In this document: piece by piece, positions 1 to 13,914 of the stretch
Numbering within the stretch: position 1 is the first letter of the stretch
Layout: every line of letters starts with the position of its first letter
Source: Dicaeum eximium
Taxonomy: Eukaryota; Chordata; Aves; Passeriformes; Dicaeidae
Length of the DNA stretch: 64,000 nt
Direction: 5' to 3'
Assembly: GCA_013396995.1 (NCBI GenBank)
Contig: VWZP01001440.1
Coordinates: 2,870,740 to 2,934,739 of the forward strand
The notes under the pieces: model-generated
Database searches by the model: none
What the model was told of the DNA's origin: nothing
Seen by the model: the letters and a program-made list of their open reading frames with translations, nothing else
Made by a program: the position numbers and the translations under genes

Positions 1-3000
1 CTCCAGAGACAGGCACGAAAGGAGGACTCCTCATCTGTGGAATCACTCATTCCTAGCACATCTTAGGAGGAAGCATCAACTAGAAGCAAATTTATGAGGG
101 TCAATAACAGCAGCTACTGCCACCTAGGGAAATTCCAGGAATGCCTGTGACTGGTGAAGAGGAGAACCTCGAGGAAGTCAAGTAATTGTACAGACCTCTG
201 ATGCCAGAATAACTCAATGTGTACCCACTTGTAGCTGGTTACCTTGTCTACTGTTGCCTACATAATTTTTACAAACCTCTGTACAATTTTGTGGGTAAGG
301 CATTTTCAAGAGACAGTAGAGGACTTTCCAATTGGCAGAAGGGTCTTCCTCCTCCTTCTGGAAATAAATAACCTTGTTATGTGGTCAGAAATGGCTGAGC
401 CAGCAAGGAGATCTGACACTATTTCTTTTCCTTGGCTACTGCTGCTGAGCAGTATTTAATCCTTCATAAGCAGGTTCTGTTCCTTATTTATTTAGAGCAG
501 TTTGATTCCATAGAATTTGACAGTTTTCTGACATCCTCCAAGTTCTTTCAATAATAACAGAGATAATGACAATATCATTTAGAAATCTCTCACATGCTGT
601 ATGTGAATGGAGCTACATATCTGCTGTAAGTAACAGAATAATGAAACAGCAAATTGTTTTGTAGAGGGAGCTGAAATTAGATTGTACCATGCTGCTAAAA
701 GAGACAAAAAGAGACAGATGAATTTTGGAAGGACAAGAAGTTGTTACACCCCTGAGAGCTGCTGGTTGTTATTTCTTACCTCAAGGACGTACAAGCTCTT
801 CCCATCTTGGCGGGAGGTAAAAAGCCCTGATCAATTCATAAACCTCTAAAATTATATAGAGAGGAAGCAAGCAGTTCCTTCCATCAGTGACTAAAGGAAC
901 TCAGCTGAAATTTTCAGTCGGTATATTTGCTGATTAAATCAACAAATGCCACTGAGAGCCACTGAGAATTCAAGCCCTCAGAAGCAGTTTTAGGTGATTC
1001 TGCTGGCAGCAGGAACCCTCCTCCCCATGTGTTCCATGAGACTTTAACCTAAAGGCCCACAAATGTTTTCTTTTTCTTTCCCAGCAGCGCAGCTAAAGCC
1101 TGGAACTTGAATGGTCTTGCAAAAACAGGCAGAACTACAGGCAATGGGATGGGAAATAGGACAAATAGGATTTCTTACTTTAGTCAGCATCCTGTTCCAG
1201 ACTGCAGCCAAACCCAGTTTGTTTTTTTTCTTTTTAAGATACCCAAAAGGCCAGGTACAGGAATGTATTTCCCAGGTAATAAATTCTGTGGAAAATCTAT
1301 GTGTGTAAGAAATAATAACATTGGGTCCACTACTCCTGAGGAGCACATGAAGAACACAGAAGTACAAGAGCAGTTAATTAAAATCATCATAAAGCAAAAG
1401 AGAATGCACATCAACAAATAACATCCTTGGTGATGTGGAATGTGTTTCAGACCTATTTGTGAAACACTGTGTATTCTATGAGTTTACCAATCATGAATGC
1501 AGAATTATGTTTCACCAATCATTATGGCTCATGTTGCAGCAGACTCAGAACAAAGAGTAAGGGGGTGTAAAGTTTCATTTCACTTCAGTTATTTGCTGTT
1601 TGGTGTATGGTATGTTGTATAAAATGCAATAATGTCTCTCCTATTAGCATGCTGCTAGGCTCCCATACATAAAATAGATTTTAAAAAATCATATAAGGCA
1701 GAACTCCAAGTACTTGAAACCATTCTGCAAAAGCTAAAAGGTAGGACCTGCAAAAAGTCTTTCATATCACTTCTTAAATACACTGCTTACTATACTTTTA
1801 TGTTGTTTAAATACGTGTATTATAAATTATTCAAGATTGTCTTCTGGTGTAAATTAGAATAGCTCTAATGTAAAATGTAAAGTAATGGAATTACTATTAA
1901 TTCAATTCAGTACCTTCAGGATTATCAATTAAATAAAAAGGCAAAATCTAATCTTCCATTACCACAGTGATTTTTTTTTCTCTTTTTGCCTCTTTATTAA
2001 TTAAGAAGTGAGTTTTTCATTACATGTTATTGTGAAAATGAAGGATGGGAATAAAAAGAGGACAGAAGGAGTAATGCTTTGAGATTCTAAAGAGGTATAA
2101 TTTTGTGCTTAAAAATACTAAGACATAGGCAGTAGGGGCTTTTGAACTGGGGACAGCACTGTCAGCTCTTATCTGGCCATCCTTCTGCAAGCAGGGTTTG
2201 GAAGAGTAGATATAACTTTTGTCTTTTAAGATTAACTTCAAAGAATATTGAGATGTTTTATAAACACATTTCTAAAATGTAGAAAATACTAGGTCACTAC
2301 TGCATAGATTTTCTCCATCTGGATGAGATTCCTGTATCATATTCAGAACATGAGGAAAAGGGTTTTAGGGATATTTTCATCTCTCACTCTTCACATTGCC
2401 AACTCCATAACCCAAGAAACAAACCTGTGAACTTCAAAACTGGACTAGATGACATTAGAAGAAAGTCATCTCAAGGGACTGCAAAGGGATAATCCCAGAA
2501 AGTCTCACCAAAAGGAGAGGGAAGAAGAGATTTATCTTGCAGAGCTTGAGCACCGTGCCATAATTTGTCAGATATATGTGATTCCTCACTGCATTTGGCA
2601 CTGGGAACCTAAATCACACATCTGACTGTGTAAATCTCCTGGATTTCATTGCATTTCCTCATCTTAAATTACATGTGAAAATATCTTTTGTCTGAGTCAT
2701 TGTCTTTGCAAGGAAGAATTTTCCCCATGTGATCATTAGATCCCATCCAGCTCGTATTAGGAGGGACAGGAGGTCACTCTTTTCTAGTAGTGACTCTCCA
2801 AAGCCCACCTGATAAGGACTGAAGCACAAAAAAAGGGTAAGGTAGGACAGCTTTGCTGTTATATGCTATAACCTGTCTCTCCATCATTACTACAGGAGTG
2901 AGAGTGACCATAATGAATCATCTGAAACTGCAAAAGGAATTAAAACTGAATTCATTGCAGTTACTCAAGCTGGAATTTGGCCAGAATATTACAGTTAGTT

Positions 3001-4999
3001 TTCCCACCTGTGGTGAAAAGCAGAGGATTTTTAATGATTATGGGCTACCTCTGACCACAGTTCATCTCTTCTTATTCCTACCACACTGAGTCCTTTCCAC
3101 ACAGCATAGATCCAACTTCCCAGTACCCCTCTCCTACTGTGCCACATGATTTCAATAATCCTCGGGGCACTGCATGGTTCTTTTACACACAAAACTCCTG
3201 ACTCTGTAACTATATGGATGATGAGGTGTGCCAAACAGACGTGCTGACCCAGATTATTGCAACTGTCAGGAATAAAGAATACACCCCTGCTGGTCTATAG
3301 ATGCTTTATCCTGTGAATCAAACCCAGAAATCTGCTGCACTTCCTGCAAGAAAAAGAATACTTTTGTCAAATATTACAAGATAGACTTGTAATCTTTGGA
3401 CATGGCTTCAGGGAGCCAGATAATCCAAGCTGTTGAGAGCAGCAGGAAGCTGTTGGAAAGACATTCAAGGCTTCATGAAGGCTATTTCCTTTTTGCATAG
3501 ATTCCTGTGTCTTTCAGATTGTGGAGAGGGCTGTCAGAATGGCTTCTGATGGAAAAGGGAGGCTGCTAATAAGGAAAAGTCTCAAAGAATTGGACTGGGT
3601 GAAAACAAAATCTTTATCCTCACAGAAATACCAATGCTTGCCTGTTTCTCTGCTGCCTGGACACTCATGCCTCCTGCACAAGTGAACCTTCTGTCCATTC
3701 CTACACTGCTCTACCTCTCCTGGCATTGATGAGTTACAGTTCATCAGCATAATTTACAGAGAATTTGAGTGGGGAAGTGTAAGATATAGGATGCATAAAG
3801 ATCTACATGGAGACCTGGGTTTTCATTGTGTATAACTGACTGGAAGGTCTGCACTTTTTCAACCAGTCTTTAGATAAACTGTAGGGGCTGTTTGCAAGCA
3901 TGAACTGCTCATATTCTTACAGAGTCTGTGAAAATTATGGAATAAATTATGGAATATTCAAGTTTCTCACAGCATCTTTGAGCTTTTAGAAGGAATTAAT
4001 TTGCAGGAAATCAGTCTGGGGTTCTTTAATTGACCTAAGGTAGTTAGCTGATATTTAATTGATTTGGGGCTCTGGGTGAAAGGAAGGAGGAAAGATGGGA
4101 TAATCTTCAGTACACAAAAGGAAAGAAATAATATTTTTTATTCACATACTAAGACATTTTTAGAAAAACTTCCTGATTTTTTATTATAGTAATAAAATCC
4201 ACTTTTTGGGTTTTTTTTCTAAATCTACAGACTTTCAGCTTTTTCAATATAATTTCTTTGGAACCAAAGTATCTCTTACTGTATTTGCATAAAACTGATA
4301 GCAAGGATGACCTCACTTTAGTTGTAGTCTCAGAACTACTGAAATACAAATAAAAGGGGATAATATGTCTCAGGAGAAGCAAACTAAAACAGTAGGTAAA
4401 TCTTGGCCAAATAGGTTGTCTTAGAGAAAGGAACAACCCCAGAATTTGCAGCTAATTATGACTTAAGATGTGGTATATGTATTTATTTATAAAAATGAAA
4501 AAATCTTTTTTTGCTACCTAAGTCTCTTTAAAATACAGAATTGAAATTATTTCAAAGTTCACACACTGTAACTGGTAAATTTACTATATTTATCTGAAAA
4601 ACAACAACAAAAAAAGAGATGTCTACAGTTTTTCATAGAAACCACTCCTTCCCATCATTTTCCCAACTGTTTTGGCTTTTCAATTTCTTCACCTGTTTCA
4701 AGGAGAGCATTAATTCCTTTATTATTCCTGTAGTCACAGTTGATAAAAATCTGATCCAGCTCTCATCCTGCCTTACCTTAATTGCTCAAAGCTCTTTGTC
4801 TTGTCTTTCCCCTGCCAACCTCATTCTTCTGCAAAACTCTCTTGTGTGCATGTCATAAGACAGAATACAGATAAACCCATCTCTGAGCACATTGAAGATG
4901 CTTGTTAAAAAGCAGTGTTATTCTTCTCTTTAGTTTAAAACATGACAAAATCAATTTTTAAAGCTTCACATCTTAAAGTGATTCTGAAGCTCTGAACCC
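1..4999. other. AT-rich noncoding stretch, no gene seen
   Basis: I see no gene and no repeat that I recognise here. The longest frames are 107 aa (1044-1367, -) and 104 aa (1107-1421, +). They lie antisense to each other, which is typical of chance frames, and neither resembles a known protein. Only short T-rich runs stand out, near 1219-1235 and 1971-1986. The words at 2442-2456 resemble the end of CR1, but the match does not continue. Confidence 0.6.
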
Positions 5000-5110
5000 T
5001 TTAAGTGATGTGCAAACGGCAGAATCATATCACATTGCCAATCAGTTGCTGGCTGCTACAAACTCAATTTTCCATGCTGCTTCAAAAGCATGGTATAATC
5101 AACAAGTAAG
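5000..5110. other. Candidate conserved noncoding element
   Basis: This segment has higher sequence complexity than its flanks, without the A- and T-runs seen around it. It contains a 7-bp inverted repeat (5072-5078 and 5087-5093, loop of 8). Its texture is like that of conserved vertebrate noncoding elements, but this is an impression; no alignment was possible. A 12-base word at 5029-5040 equals the 5' part of miR-23, but no matching precursor arm is present. Confidence 0.18.
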
Positions 5111-6643
5111 CCTTTAAAATGTAAATTAAACAAAGTGCACCTTTAGATTGAAACAAGAAATGACTCATTTATTCACACACCAAGGCCAGAAAAGTCTATT
5201 TCATCACATCACTTAGAAAGTGGCACAAAGTTATTGGAGTATTTCAGAGGTAATTTTACCCAGATGTCCCAGTACTGAACCCCCTTGCTTTAATTTTTAA
5301 GACCTGAGATTATTTAATGCAATTAATATTTGCATGCTATCCACACAGAACAGATTAGTGTTGCAAGTATCACAGAACTATTCCCACCAGACACATGCTC
5401 CTTGCTTCAGAGATCTTTTCCATGTCTTCTGTAAGTGCAAATGCCAGAACTGTATTTTGTACAGAGAGCATTTAGAAACAAAGCTGTATTGGGGCTTGGT
5501 GTTTGTATCACAGAACAAGTAACTCTGCTGGAATGCATGAAAAACAAGGGTGGAAATTAATTTTTGTCCAAATTGTATATGAACATTCAAGATACCTTTA
5601 CATTATGCATTAATAGGTCAAAACTTATCTGGATCTTAAAGCTGGAAGCCTGATCCTGGATTACAGATTTCCAGTGGAAATCTTTCTTCCCAGGACATCT
5701 AGCCCTTAATTCCTCCTTTCCAATATCCTCTAGTGGCAAAAGTGCTACAGTCTTGTGACTACAGGAGCTGAAGTTCAGTGAACTTACTGCTAAAAGCAAG
5801 TGCAAAAAACAGACTTAACAGAGCAGTAGAGCAAATTTGGTTGAGTTAGGGTCTGGTATTTTGACTCAGTGAAAATTAGGATGGAAATACGAATAAGTCT
5901 GGATATTTGTATTACAAAGGTTCAACAGTGAATTCACAGAGTTGGGAACAAAGTACCCACAAATAATTATGGCAGTTATGCAAAGTTTATTGAAGGCTTA
6001 TAATGCAAATTATTTCAGGAGCCTGAGATAACAGAAGGAGGGAAGTAAGCTGAGCCTTGCACAGAACTAAGATGTGCTAACTGTCCATGAACTTAGCTCT
6101 ACTAAAGTAGTGCTGAGAAGTTTGACTTTTCAGTACTGCCCAATAAGTGATAGATTTTGACATTTTGCTGCCATAAAGCCGAACTTAAAGACTTGTCACA
6201 GCCTTTTCTACACTGGAAACGATAGCTTATTGCCTTTAAAAATAAGCCACATCCTATTATGTCACCAGTCTGACTTCTGGAACATAAAGACAAGGGAAAA
6301 ACTGCAAAGACAGGACTGCCTGGAAACGATTATCCTCAAGAAAGAAAAAAAAAGATCCTATTTTTTTACTAAGGCATCAATATACTCATTAGGTTGAATT
6401 TTCATTTTCAAAAGAAGGGAAAGAAAAATATGAACAGCAGTGCATGTCATGTGGCTCTTCCTCCTCACACCTGCTAAATGCTTTCTGCGCATCAGTGCCC
6501 ACCCAGGAGAGCGGCTGCCAACTCCCAATCTGTCCTGTGCGTGACCAGCCAGCAAACTGGGTATTTCTTAGCAAAATGTTGTTTGTAGGAAGGAAAATTC
6601 CAGTGCTCCTCCAACAATTGCAACCAGTTTAAATCCAACCTAG
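5111..6643. other. AT-rich noncoding stretch
   Basis: No gene or recognisable repeat was seen. All open frames are under 75 codons, overlap on both strands, and have no recognisable domain. Confidence 0.55.
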
Positions 6644-6720
6644 CAGTGGTTCTCATACTTGATGCACTGAAAAATGCCATCATGTTACAGCTCGTGGTCT
6701 AAAACCTATACCCCATCTGT
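6644..6720 (+). repeat. Possible hAT-Charlie DNA transposon end
   Basis: Positions 6644-6660 match the start that I recall for Charlie-type hAT terminal repeats (CAGTGGTTCTCAAACTT) at 16 of 17 bases, with T for A at the thirteenth base. Such short nonautonomous elements are old and shared across amniotes. No reverse-complement end (ending in AACCACTG) was found nearby, so if real this is a truncated fragment. The right boundary given is arbitrary. Confidence 0.3.
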
Positions 6721-9700
6721 ATAATTTTTTTGACACTAAAATTCTCTTGGATAAATAAAGCAAACAGGTAAGTCCTGAGAAGTCATCCATGGAACCCATC
6801 ATTTTTGTCCACTTGTAGAAAACAGACAATCATGCCCCTGTTTCAGGGGAAACAGTAACATTAGTTGAATGATCATTTTTCCGATTAGTTTGCTCACAGT
6901 TCCAGCAGCAGAATATGCAAACTAGGTTTTTTTGTGAATCTAAGGCATCACATTTTAAATTGAATAGGAACATCTCAGCACATGGATCTTCAGGCTTACA
7001 GGAAGTTTACCTTTATATTTCTTTTATTTAAAACTGAAAAAACCCCACCTACTAGATCCTGCCACCAAGGTCTCATCTCCTTCCATTGAGTGTTTCTAGT
7101 TCAAGAGCCTTTCTAAGTAGTGATAAAGGTCTGCTTATAATGTCAATTTTTATGCCTAATAAATAGTCATAGTCCATGATACTGGAGATGGTCTGGAAAT
7201 GCTGGAGAAGCATAGAGCTTGATGAGGGATTTAGCTGAATTATCAGAAAGAACACTTAAGTGCAAAAAAACCTGATATAACACTTTTAAAAGACATCTAA
7301 TAAACGCTTTCAACATCCTAAGAAAACGCCTAATTTAGTCTTAAAATAAGCTTGGAAACTCCTAATAAAAACTGGGAAACTGGAAAAAAACAGGTTTGTT
7401 ACACGAGGGTTTCTTTGGATCCCCTTTAACAATGTAGCTTGGGCAGCTACAGATCCTTAGAGGGACCCTTTTGCAGAAGTACTAAAAGGAGCCTCCAGTG
7501 TTAACCAAGTGTCCTGCTTGGTGCTGTTTGCCTGTTTGAAGCAATCTTGCAGGAGTTAACAGCTCTCTGTCAGCAACAACACCCATGAGTTTAAAAAGCT
7601 GCCATCTTATTTGTAGCTTACTCTTCATCACAGTATCTGAGCGAAAGAGGAACCCAGGGGATTATGAACACAAAGTATAAAAGCATGTCTTTTTCTGCAT
7701 GATCAATAGATCTGGTGATCCTATTCCTTCATTCTAGACTGCATTACACAGAATACAGTGGATAAATAAAACAGTGAAGTGAGTTGAATATTTCAGCTTG
7801 CTGGACAAGAGAGTGCCTGCATGTGTGTTTGAGCACACACATCTGAGAATTCTTTAATCTTATGCCATCTTTGGTAATGACTGAAAAATGTGAAAAATCA
7901 AAAATATGCAAAATCAAAATGCATTTTCAGTATTGGCCAGCAGTCATTCAAAATTTGATGCTTTAAAAGTGTGAAATCATTCCCTCCATGAAGTGGATCA
8001 AATTTTTCTCTTCACATGGCTGAACATCCTCTGCATATTCCATACAACAGAAACCAAGGTCTGGCTGTTTAGTGCTGTTAACAATTCCAGAATACCTCTC
8101 ATACTCCTAAGATCTTCTTCCTTGGGACTGGATTTGAAATCCAAAGCCCAAAATTTTTCTTATCCCAGCAGGGCATTTTAAACCACTCCTTCATTTGAAG
8201 CTATTGACAGAATACTTGGGATTCTGTTGTCTAGCAGTTTTAGGTGCAAACCATTTTGCCTAAGTAGTTGGCTGAAGCTTTCCCACAGTCTGTGTTCTCT
8301 AACAGAAAAATATCTCATGACAAACTGGAGAAGTCCCCTAAAGAACTCTATATCACTGTGATGTAGCCAATTTATTTTCAGATTATCCTTAGCCATACTG
8401 TGATGTATTAAATATGCAACTCACTGGAAGGAAAAAAGTAAGAAATACAGTTGACATTGTAGCAAAATCCTCAGGAAATTATTATTTATTCTGTCAGATG
8501 CAAATTATCTGAACTCTCAGGATTGTGCAAGGAACAGGATAAATATGCAGTTTAAGAAGAGAGGTGCTTAGGACAGTATTTTTGGGTTTAGGAGTTAGTT
8601 ATATAGGGGAAAAAAATCAGGTGCAGAGCAAGTGAGAGAGATTAAATCCCCAGACTTGCATAGATGCCTTACTGGAAATCATGACACCTCACACTACTCA
8701 CAAAAGGAGAATCACACCTTCATCTCTAACATCTGCTTGCAGAAGTTAAAGCAAGAGTGGGCTTCCCATTGCTCTGAAATGCATATAGTAGGAATGTGAC
8801 TGCTTTGTTGCCCTAAATATTTGTTTCCTGATATTCCAGAGTCTTGAGGCAACTGGTTGTCGTAGTTGCCAAGCCACTCTCCACGATATTTGAAAAGTGA
8901 TGACAGTCAGATGAAGAGAGAATTCAAACTGATCTGATCTCCTCAGCTACAGCAGCAGTGGGGCTTTGATGGACTGCCTCATGCCAAGACATACTTTGTC
9001 TCATTTGATAGCAAATTATTCAAGCTGGAATTAACTAGGAATGGGTTGACCACCTGCAGGAATTTCTTTGGGCTCAGGTCAGCATGCCTTTCTGAATTCA
9101 CTACCAGTTTGCTTCACAAAGAGGCAAAAGACCCTAAGCCTGCAATGCTCAGACAAGCTGCTGGCTGCTTACAGGTGTTCCCAGTAATTCTGGAGGGCAA
9201 ATCATTAACTCTCATCATGCAAGTACATCACTGAACAGTTCTACCTGTGCATAGTAATTCCATATGAGTGTCCACAAACGAGGTCTGGATAAGCTGGGAT
9301 CACTGCTTGGCTCTGCACTGCACTGCCTACATTGTGATTCTCTAGTTCAGGTGTGATAACTGCATATTTTATTCCTCCTAATTCAATTCCCTGAATGTTG
9401 GCCAAGAGGGTTTCTGCCACAGGAGCAGTTACAGCAGTAACATGCAATCAATCAACTTGCTTTAAAATCCTGGAATTTTTTCTGCAGCTGTTTTGAACAG
9501 CTTCTCTACAGTTACTAATTGGTCAATAAAACAGAGGTCTATATTCATTGAAAACCACACAGGAAGAACATTCAGCACAGAGCCAGATGGATTAGGACTT
9601 TTTTCCTTTCGAAATGTTGAGATGCCAAATACTGCCACTGTGCCATCCTCTCATTTAAACAAAAATGTGTAGGAAAAGAAGATATTTCAGAGATCTTATT

Positions 9701-9800
9701 TGATGTGGTGATGAAAATACTGAGCAAAGTGGTACAGAAAGCTTTGAACATGAGGAAAAATGAGAGTTTGTGAAAAGGAGTTTTCATCTTATCTCTGCAG
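6721..9800. other. AT-rich noncoding stretch
   Basis: No gene was seen. An 11-base direct repeat (ACTGTGATGTA) occurs at 8355-8365 and 8397-8407. A TATA-like word near 7677 is followed by AATAAA near 7766, but nothing else there looks like a promoter or LTR. Confidence 0.55.
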
Positions 9801-9868
9801 TCAGGGAGGAAAAGGATAACCAAAAGAAGGTAGGAAAGGCCCCAGGTTAAATCAGTTTCCTTTCCAAG
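9801..9868 (+). other. Weak candidate noncoding exon
   Basis: A pyrimidine-rich stretch ending in CTGCAG lies directly before 9801, and AAG is followed by GTAAGG at 9869. All three frames contain a stop within these 68 bases, so any exon here would be untranslated or part of a noncoding RNA. An antisense frame of 105 aa (9572-9889, -) overlaps it and looks like chance. Confidence is low because such signal pairs arise by chance in 64 kb. Confidence 0.1.
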
Positions 9869-12800
9869 GTAAGGCTTCCATTTTTTCACAAGTTCACAGG
9901 GAAAACTGCTTACAATTGTGAGTACAAGATTTACAGTTAAGGAGCAGCATTTGTATCATGGTGTGTGTAGGCTTGGAAAAGTAGATATTTTTCATTCAAA
10001 ATACATAATTATCAGCCCCAAATAGAATAAAATTTGGCTCATTTTCACTAACTGATCTTTTTAATAACTTGGAGATTGCATAGGACAAGAAATACAGTAG
10101 CATTATAGATGGAAATGGAAGCTCTGAACATGTATATGAATAGAAATGCTTTCAATCCGCATCTCATGTGGCACAGCTTTGAGTACTCGAGGCTAGCCTG
10201 TAACTTTGAGGTTTGGGACCTCTGGCACACTAACTGAAGTCCCTTACCTTATTCATGGACATATTCCTATATTGCACAGCCTTCAGACAGCTTTATGCAT
10301 CCCAGTTTCCCTGAACTCAGGGGGCTTCAGGATGAAAAAATCCACACATTTCTATCAAATGGATTTAGCAGCTTCCCAGAACTACAGATTAAGGCTGTAT
10401 ATTTTAAAGTGTTCTGAGGCTAGTGATGTAGTTTTCTTTATGTGAGCGCTGTACACAGCACAGTAACTTTTTATTAGATCTCTATGTGATACTCCAAAAC
10501 TCATATTTATATTGCACATGATAACCTTTCCTATTATGCAAGGAATACTTAGCATGCATAATGGACTTCTAAAGGCCTTGATGAAATCTTAACATCTTCC
10601 TATAAAACAAAGCAAAACAAAAAGAAAAGACACAGAAGAACAAATTTTGACCTACTGCGTGTTCCATCCAGGAAAACACTTTAGCATCTGCTTTGTACGT
10701 TCTCTGGGGAGTCCTTCTATGCTTAAAATTAAGCAGCCTCTTAAATGCTTTACTGGATTAGCTCCCTAGAGTAAAACCACAGAATCCTACAGTTTGTCAC
10801 AATATTTCTGATTTAATAAGTCCCTGTGCTTTTGTCAATTGGCATCTGAACATTAATGTTTTCCAAGTAGAGTTGTTGCTTGACTGAATATGGGCAATAA
10901 AAATCTGCAGTATTGCACAAAGGTGATCGATTCTGTCCTTTCTCTTGCCAAGATATATTTTCTGAACCAAATTAATAGTACAAGTTAATTGTAAAGTAGC
11001 AGCTGTTATAGTATTCTTGAACAGTTTCTGAACACGGTGTTAGAAGGAATTATAATTCCAAGGTCTTGAAATACTATGTATATCTTTACATACGCTCTCC
11101 CTCTTTTTTCTTCTGTGGTCATTATTTTAATGAACAGGTTTAGCTAACACCTCACAGGGAAGGTAGGCATTAACAGACCCAATTACTATAATATCCATAG
11201 CTAATCAAGAGCTATGAAGTGGCTCAGCAGGGAGTCTAACTCATAGCCTAGGATTGATCTTTGCAGCATTTGTGTGTGGAAATGAAATTATCAAGTTCCT
11301 ACCAAATACTGCTTAAGGCATTTTGAATATTTGCTGTGCTTTCTCTGCTATCTCCTAGTCTTCAAATCCTCTAAACTGAGACATTGGTTCCAACATAGGA
11401 AAAAAATTCCAAAATAACAATAATTGAGACTAGGAATAACCATCCCCAAACATAGAAGGCCTTTTTCCTTCTCGTTGTTTGCACTCTTTCAGGTACTACA
11501 AGGTCCAATACCATGTGGCTACTATATTGCTATGTTCTCTAAACAATAACTGGTAACAGAAATATATTGTGGGGTTGGGTCAATTTTTGGTATAGATATT
11601 TATATTTTCTTACTCTGATATGTGCAGCCTAAAAAAGAAAAACACATAAAATTTTACAATTTGAGACAGAAGAGAGAGATGGGACTAAAAGGATAGTTTA
11701 AATACACACTCCTAATTAATTTAGTAAATGTAATTCATTTAAACTGAATCCCAGTGAGCATAATATTTGCCTAAAGAAAGATTTGGCTAAGAACTTCAGA
11801 ATCTGACCTTTCTTCATTTTCTTTTTACTTTTTCTTCCTTTTTTTTTCCACCATGTGACAACAACATCATGTAAGCTTACTGATATAAGGGGGAAAATAA
11901 CAAATTTGTCACTTCTAAGTCATGTAAATATAGTAAAGATCACAGGCAAAAAATTTGTTTCATTGCATTTTACATCTGAACTACAAGTTTAGGATAAAAA
12001 GTTGAAAACAAAATTTTAGCTGCAGGAGAAGTTTTCTGAACACTTAAAGAGATGAGTTCATGTTACTGAATTTTAAGAAAGAGAAAAAAAAAGATTTCTT
12101 CAAGGTTGAGTTTCCCCTTAAGCTAAAGGCAGCACATTTGTTTTGAGGACTACAATGCAAAATATGTTACGTTCCTTAAGAAGTGAGAAGAGAAAGAGTT
12201 TTCTGTGTTGTTAGCAGATGACAAGAAAAAATGATAGAAAATGTTCTCCAAAATTCAAAGACCTTAAACATTAAAAAAAAATGAAAGAAGGCAAAAAATT
12301 ATCTATCATATGAGTACAACTACAGTTACTTACCAGGTCTGCACTTCTATAAATACCTCATTAGTGCCATTTCTACTGAAGTCTGTCAAATTTCACTGAG
12401 CTTTAGGATTTAGCATTTTGGTTTATTAGGGATGTGTGTGTCATTGGTAAGATTTTATCCATGGTCTGGGAATTTTTTAAGAAATCAATAAAGAATTAAA
12501 AGAAAAAAACATTATTTTTAAAAGCATAAATAATTGATAGTTAATATCCACTGAGTGTCAAAATGAGATTCAGAATCCAGATTCTTAACAGGGAATAGGC
12601 TCCAAACTGAATACCTTTGGAAAATCCAACTACAAGTGTCAGAATAAAGCAAGAAAAGTTCTTTTTGTGTTTTGAGTTGTGTCTGATTTCATTATTGATA
12701 GAATACACATGGCTATTCTTGATAACATGAAAGAGATAAATTATTGCTGAAAACAGTGGATTACTTTCTGGTGCACACATGAGCAGCAAAATGTTCTGAA

Positions 12801-13859
12801 ACTGTACAGGGAACTGAAGATTATGCCGTGTAGTGAGGCTAAAATATAAATCTTGACTGCAGGCTTATCAGGTGGCTAAAGGAAAGGAGGAATTCTTGAA
12901 GAAAACGTGTAACTCAAACTTCAAACCATTGATTTGTTTTAGGATAGAACAGTAAACAACAACTACTGCAAGCTGGACTGGAGAGACACCATTAACAATA
13001 AGCAAAATTTTGCCATGGGAGTTACAACATAATTTCAGTATTAATGATAATTTATTAAATGTTTTTATAAAAGAAGAGTTAATAGGTAACCAAAAGATTG
13101 TAATGATTATACCCCATATTGCCATCAGGTTTCATATGGCAACACTTGGAAGAAAAATGCTTTTTTTGCATGTTGCATCTTTGAAGAAAATGCAGTGAAT
13201 TGTCGATATTTTCAGCCCAGACAGACACTTGAACGGCATGAAGTCTAACAACTGATGAAAACTGATGCCAAAGCTGATACTGATACTTTCAAAACTAAAA
13301 CCATTTGATAGAAACTGTGATAGTAGCTTAAAAAAACCTTACAAACACATTTCAGACAGTATAATTTTTCCTGTTGGTAAGAGTAGACAAAAAAGAGGTG
13401 ATATAGTTAGAAACAGTACTTATACCTCTTTTTCTTTGTTCATGGTGGTGAAAGTTATGATGAGAAATAGTTCCAGCTGTATATAAACTACAACGATATT
13501 CATGTAATTTCACACAGAAGGAAATTTTATTCAGATGTTTAAAGACATGACAAAATCATTCAAAATTATTTCAATGTCCTTGAGTTTTCTTCTTATGACT
13601 CCCTTTTTTCTCCCAGCCAATCAGCTCAGCTTCTAATAAAATATGGAGAAACACTCTCTGACTATAGAAGAGTGAGACCAGGTGGTGTTTCAAGTGAAAC
13701 TGGAGATCAGTTTGCAAATTCCTGTAATTGCACATTAGTGCTTCTAAAGCGACACAACAGGGAACTAAGTACAAACCTCATGGAAACACTATTTTTTCCC
13801 CTCAGAAAACCCTACTGTGCTATGCCCTGTGGGGGACCCAGTCACTCTATTTAATTCAG
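9869..13859. other. AT-rich noncoding stretch
   Basis: No gene was seen. T-rich runs (about 11819-11848) and A-rich runs (12086-12092, 12273-12281) are the only visible structure. Open frames are all under 90 codons. Confidence 0.55.
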
Positions 13860-13914
13860 CTTTTTGTCATGTTCTATGGAAGAAAAACTTCAAAAAGTCT
13901 GTTCTTGTTTTAAG
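13860..13914 (+). other. Weak candidate exon with one open frame
   Basis: A moderate acceptor (ATTTAATTCAG) ends at 13859 and a strong donor (AAG then GTAAGA) begins at 13915. Of 55 bases, the frame starting at the second base is open through 18 codons and reads FLSCSMEEKLQKVCSCFK. I recognise no protein in this. The polypyrimidine tract is interrupted, so chance is the likelier explanation. Confidence 0.1.

Noticed and set aside
1044..1421. Overlapping sense and antisense frames of about 105 aa
   Set aside because: Mutual antisense frames of this length are typical chance products; no domain is recognised in either.
2442..2490. Words resembling the CR1 3' end (ACTGGACTAGATGACAT)
   Set aside because: The following sequence does not continue the CR1 pattern and there is no terminal repeat.
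5029..5040. Twelve-base match to miR-23
   Set aside because: The flanks do not fold into a microRNA precursor and the match stops after the seed region.
7675..7775. TATA-like box followed by AATAAA, possible LTR
   Set aside because: No TG...CA ends, no U3- or U5-like sequence, and both words are frequent in AT-rich DNA.
8355..8407. 11-base direct repeat ACTGTGATGTA, 42 bases apart, as possible target-site duplication
   Set aside because: No element with recognisable ends lies between the copies.
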